A DNA stretch of 64,000 nt from Streptomyces sp. T12 (GTDB taxonomy: Bacteria > Actinomycetota > Actinomycetes > Streptomycetales > Streptomycetaceae): positions 9,465,001 through 9,529,000 of the forward strand of contig NZ_CP117866.1 in NCBI RefSeq assembly GCF_028736035.1. The letters run 5' to 3'. How positions within the stretch are numbered: the stretch's first letter is position 1; each line of letters begins with the position of its first letter. The translations under genes and the position numbers were made by a program. The notes below the pieces were generated by a model. That model was not told where the DNA came from. It saw only the letters and a list, made by a program, of their open reading frames with translations, and ran no database searches. Below are positions 62,862 through 64,000 of the stretch, piece by piece.

Positions 62862-63908
62862 TCAGACCAGCCCGACATCCTGGAGCATGGCCAGCGTCTC
62901 CTGGAGGGACTCCAGCTTGCCGAGGTCGATGTCAGGCGACTCGAGGGAGTCGAACGGCGGCAATCCCTCGACGTTGTTGGTGACACCGGCGGCCAGCGGG
63001 TACTCCTTCGTCGTGTCGGCGAAGTAGGTCTGCGCCTCCTTGGACAGCAGGTAGTCGACGGCCTTCTGGGCGGTCTCGGTCTGGCCGCTGTCCTTCAGGA
63101 TGCCGACTCCGGCCACGTTGATCAGCGCGCCGGGGTCCTTGCCGGGCAGGAAGTGGAGCTTGGCGTTGACCTTGTCCTCGCCCTTCTCGGCGACCCGCTC
63201 GTACCAGTAGTAGTGGTTGACCAGGCCGATTTCGACCTCACCGGCCTCGATGGCGTCGAGGGTGGCGAGGTTGTGGGCGTACGTCTTGCCATTGGCCTTC
63301 AGGTCCTTGAGCCACTCGCGCGTGGCGTCGTCGCCCTCCAGAACGCGCATGCCGGTGACGAACGCCTGGAAGGAGGCGTTGGTGGGGGCGAAGCCGACCT
63401 TGCCCTTCCACTCGGGCTTCACCACGTCGCGGACACTGTCCGGGACCTTGTCCTCGGCGACCTTGTCCGGGTTGTACGCGATGACGCGGACGCGGCCCGA
63501 CAGTCCCACCCAGTCGCCGGCGTTGCCGCGGTAGGCCGGGTCCACCTCGTCGAGGCTGGACTGCGGCAGCTTCGCCAGCATGCCCTCCTTGGAGAGGGCG
63601 CCGAGTGCGCCCGCGTCCTGCGAGAAGAACAGCCCGGCCTTGGTGCGCTCGCCCTCCTCCAGGATCTGCGCGGCCAGTTCGGCGCTGTCGCCATAGCGCA
63701 CCTCGACCTTGCTGCCGACGGCCTTCTCCAGCTTGTCGAGGATCGGCTTGACCAGCTTCTCGTTGCGCCCGGAGTAGATGACGAGGGCGGAGTCGCTGCC
63801 GTCCGCCGAGCCGCCCTTGTCGTTGTCGGAGCCGCAGGCGGCGAGGGCAGGGACGAGCAGGCCGGCCGCGAGGAGCGCGGTGATCCGGCGAGCCGAGGGG
63901 CGTCGCAT
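62862..63908 (-). CDS. fbpA: Iron(III) ABC transporter substrate-binding lipoprotein (FbpA-like)
   Basis: A 348-aa lipoprotein with signal RRITALLAAGLLVPALAAC (lipobox LAAC, Cys near residue 25). Mature features include LVIYSGRNEKLVKPILDKLEK, SQDAGALGALSKEGML and the tyrosine cluster HYYWYER that coordinates ferric iron in FbpA proteins. It is the first gene of the operon. The 92 bp upstream inside the window show no obvious iron box of the DmdR type; the promoter may extend beyond the window. Confidence 0.92.
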   Translation of the reverse strand: MRRPSARRITALLAAGLLVPALAACGSDNDKGGSADGSDSALVIYSGRNEKLVKPILDKLEKAVGSKVEVRYGDSAELAAQILEEGERTKAGLFFSQDAGALGALSKEGMLAKLPQSSLDEVDPAYRGNAGDWVGLSGRVRVIAYNPDKVAEDKVPDSVRDVVKPEWKGKVGFAPTNASFQAFVTGMRVLEGDDATREWLKDLKANGKTYAHNLATLDAIEAGEVEIGLVNHYYWYERVAEKGEDKVNAKLHFLPGKDPGALINVAGVGILKDSGQTETAQKAVDYLLSKEAQTYFADTTKEYPLAAGVTNNVEGLPPFDSLESPDIDLGKLESLQETLAMLQDVGLV

Positions 63909-64000
63909 GTGGTGTGCCTTCCTGCGTGGCTCGCCGATACGCCGCGGGTCGCGTCGTCGGTCAGCGAGCGGCGGAACGATGCTTTCAAGCCAACTGTGAA
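63909..64000. other. Upstream region of the iron operon (cut by window end)
   Basis: These 92 bases precede the FbpA-like gene (minus strand). A short A/T-richer patch near 63980-64000 could be part of a promoter. No gene or clear operator is visible. Confidence 0.4.

Noticed and set aside
63909..64000. Iron box before the FbpA-like gene
   Set aside because: No TTAGGTTAGGCTAACCTAA-like palindrome is visible in the bases available.

Overview
The window is very GC-rich, with strong third-position G/C bias, GTG/TTG starts, many 4-bp ATGA/GTGA gene overlaps and few-base leaders. It carries families typical of Streptomyces: a conservon (cvnABCD), Methyltransf_19 proteins, DUF6250, DUF4333, DUF3140, DUF4916 and a split precorrin pathway. 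I read it as a Streptomyces chromosomal segment; the species cannot be told. It is dense and mostly metabolic or regulatory. I see no PKS/NRPS cluster and no CRISPR array.

Layout. 1-5163: the end of a probable polysaccharide lyase, a DUF6250 exported protein, an SGNH hydrolase, a TetR regulator, an amino-acid dehydrogenase and an MBL hydrolase. 5164-6022: a long gap with a degenerate 18-bp tandem repeat. 6023-10802: conservon plus GAF protein; the CvnA-like kinase has an unusual Met/His pentapeptide-repeat tail. 10876-17150: Gfo/Idh/MocA oxidoreductase, threonine catabolism (tdh-kbl), LysR, an XRE-cupin regulator with a clear inverted repeat on its start, an acetyltransferase and a YjbR protein. 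17231: tRNA-Pro(GGG). 17534-21558: DUF4916, an amidohydrolase and glutamine-synthetase-like pair resembling a split FluG, and a methyltransferase. 21706-27890: a lipoprotein and a two-component/ABC (FtsX type) module with divergent kinase.

28105-35010 is a tight seven-gene operon: XRE-cupin regulator, M24-fold protein, E1 alpha and beta, TRZ/ATZ-type amidohydrolase, bicupin and SDR. It looks like an undescribed catabolic pathway, and two of its enzymes lack canonical active-site residues. 35011-40655: a hexanucleotide microsatellite, a second Methyltransf_19, an HhH protein, DUF3140, Dps, a lipase-like hydrolase, a PcaF-type thiolase and a TSUP permease.

40690-51699 is the most accessory-looking stretch. 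It has a decayed sigma-factor gene, a Tat-exported Fn3/purple-acid-phosphatase-like protein of lower GC, an Fn3 fragment, and a five-gene operon overlapping gene by gene. That operon encodes a GT2-GtrA-P-loop kinase fusion, a GT39-like membrane glycosyltransferase, a phosphoesterase-like protein with a stripped metal site, a membrane-anchored surface protein and a GH99-like glycosidase. Together they suggest an export and remodelling system for a cell-envelope glycan.

51869-64000: HAD phosphatase, exported hydrolase, cobK, DHA2 exporter, cobF, DUF309, a second identical tRNA-Pro(GGG) followed by a terminator and a 5'-truncated tyrosine integrase, and an FbpABC-type iron(III) ABC transporter.
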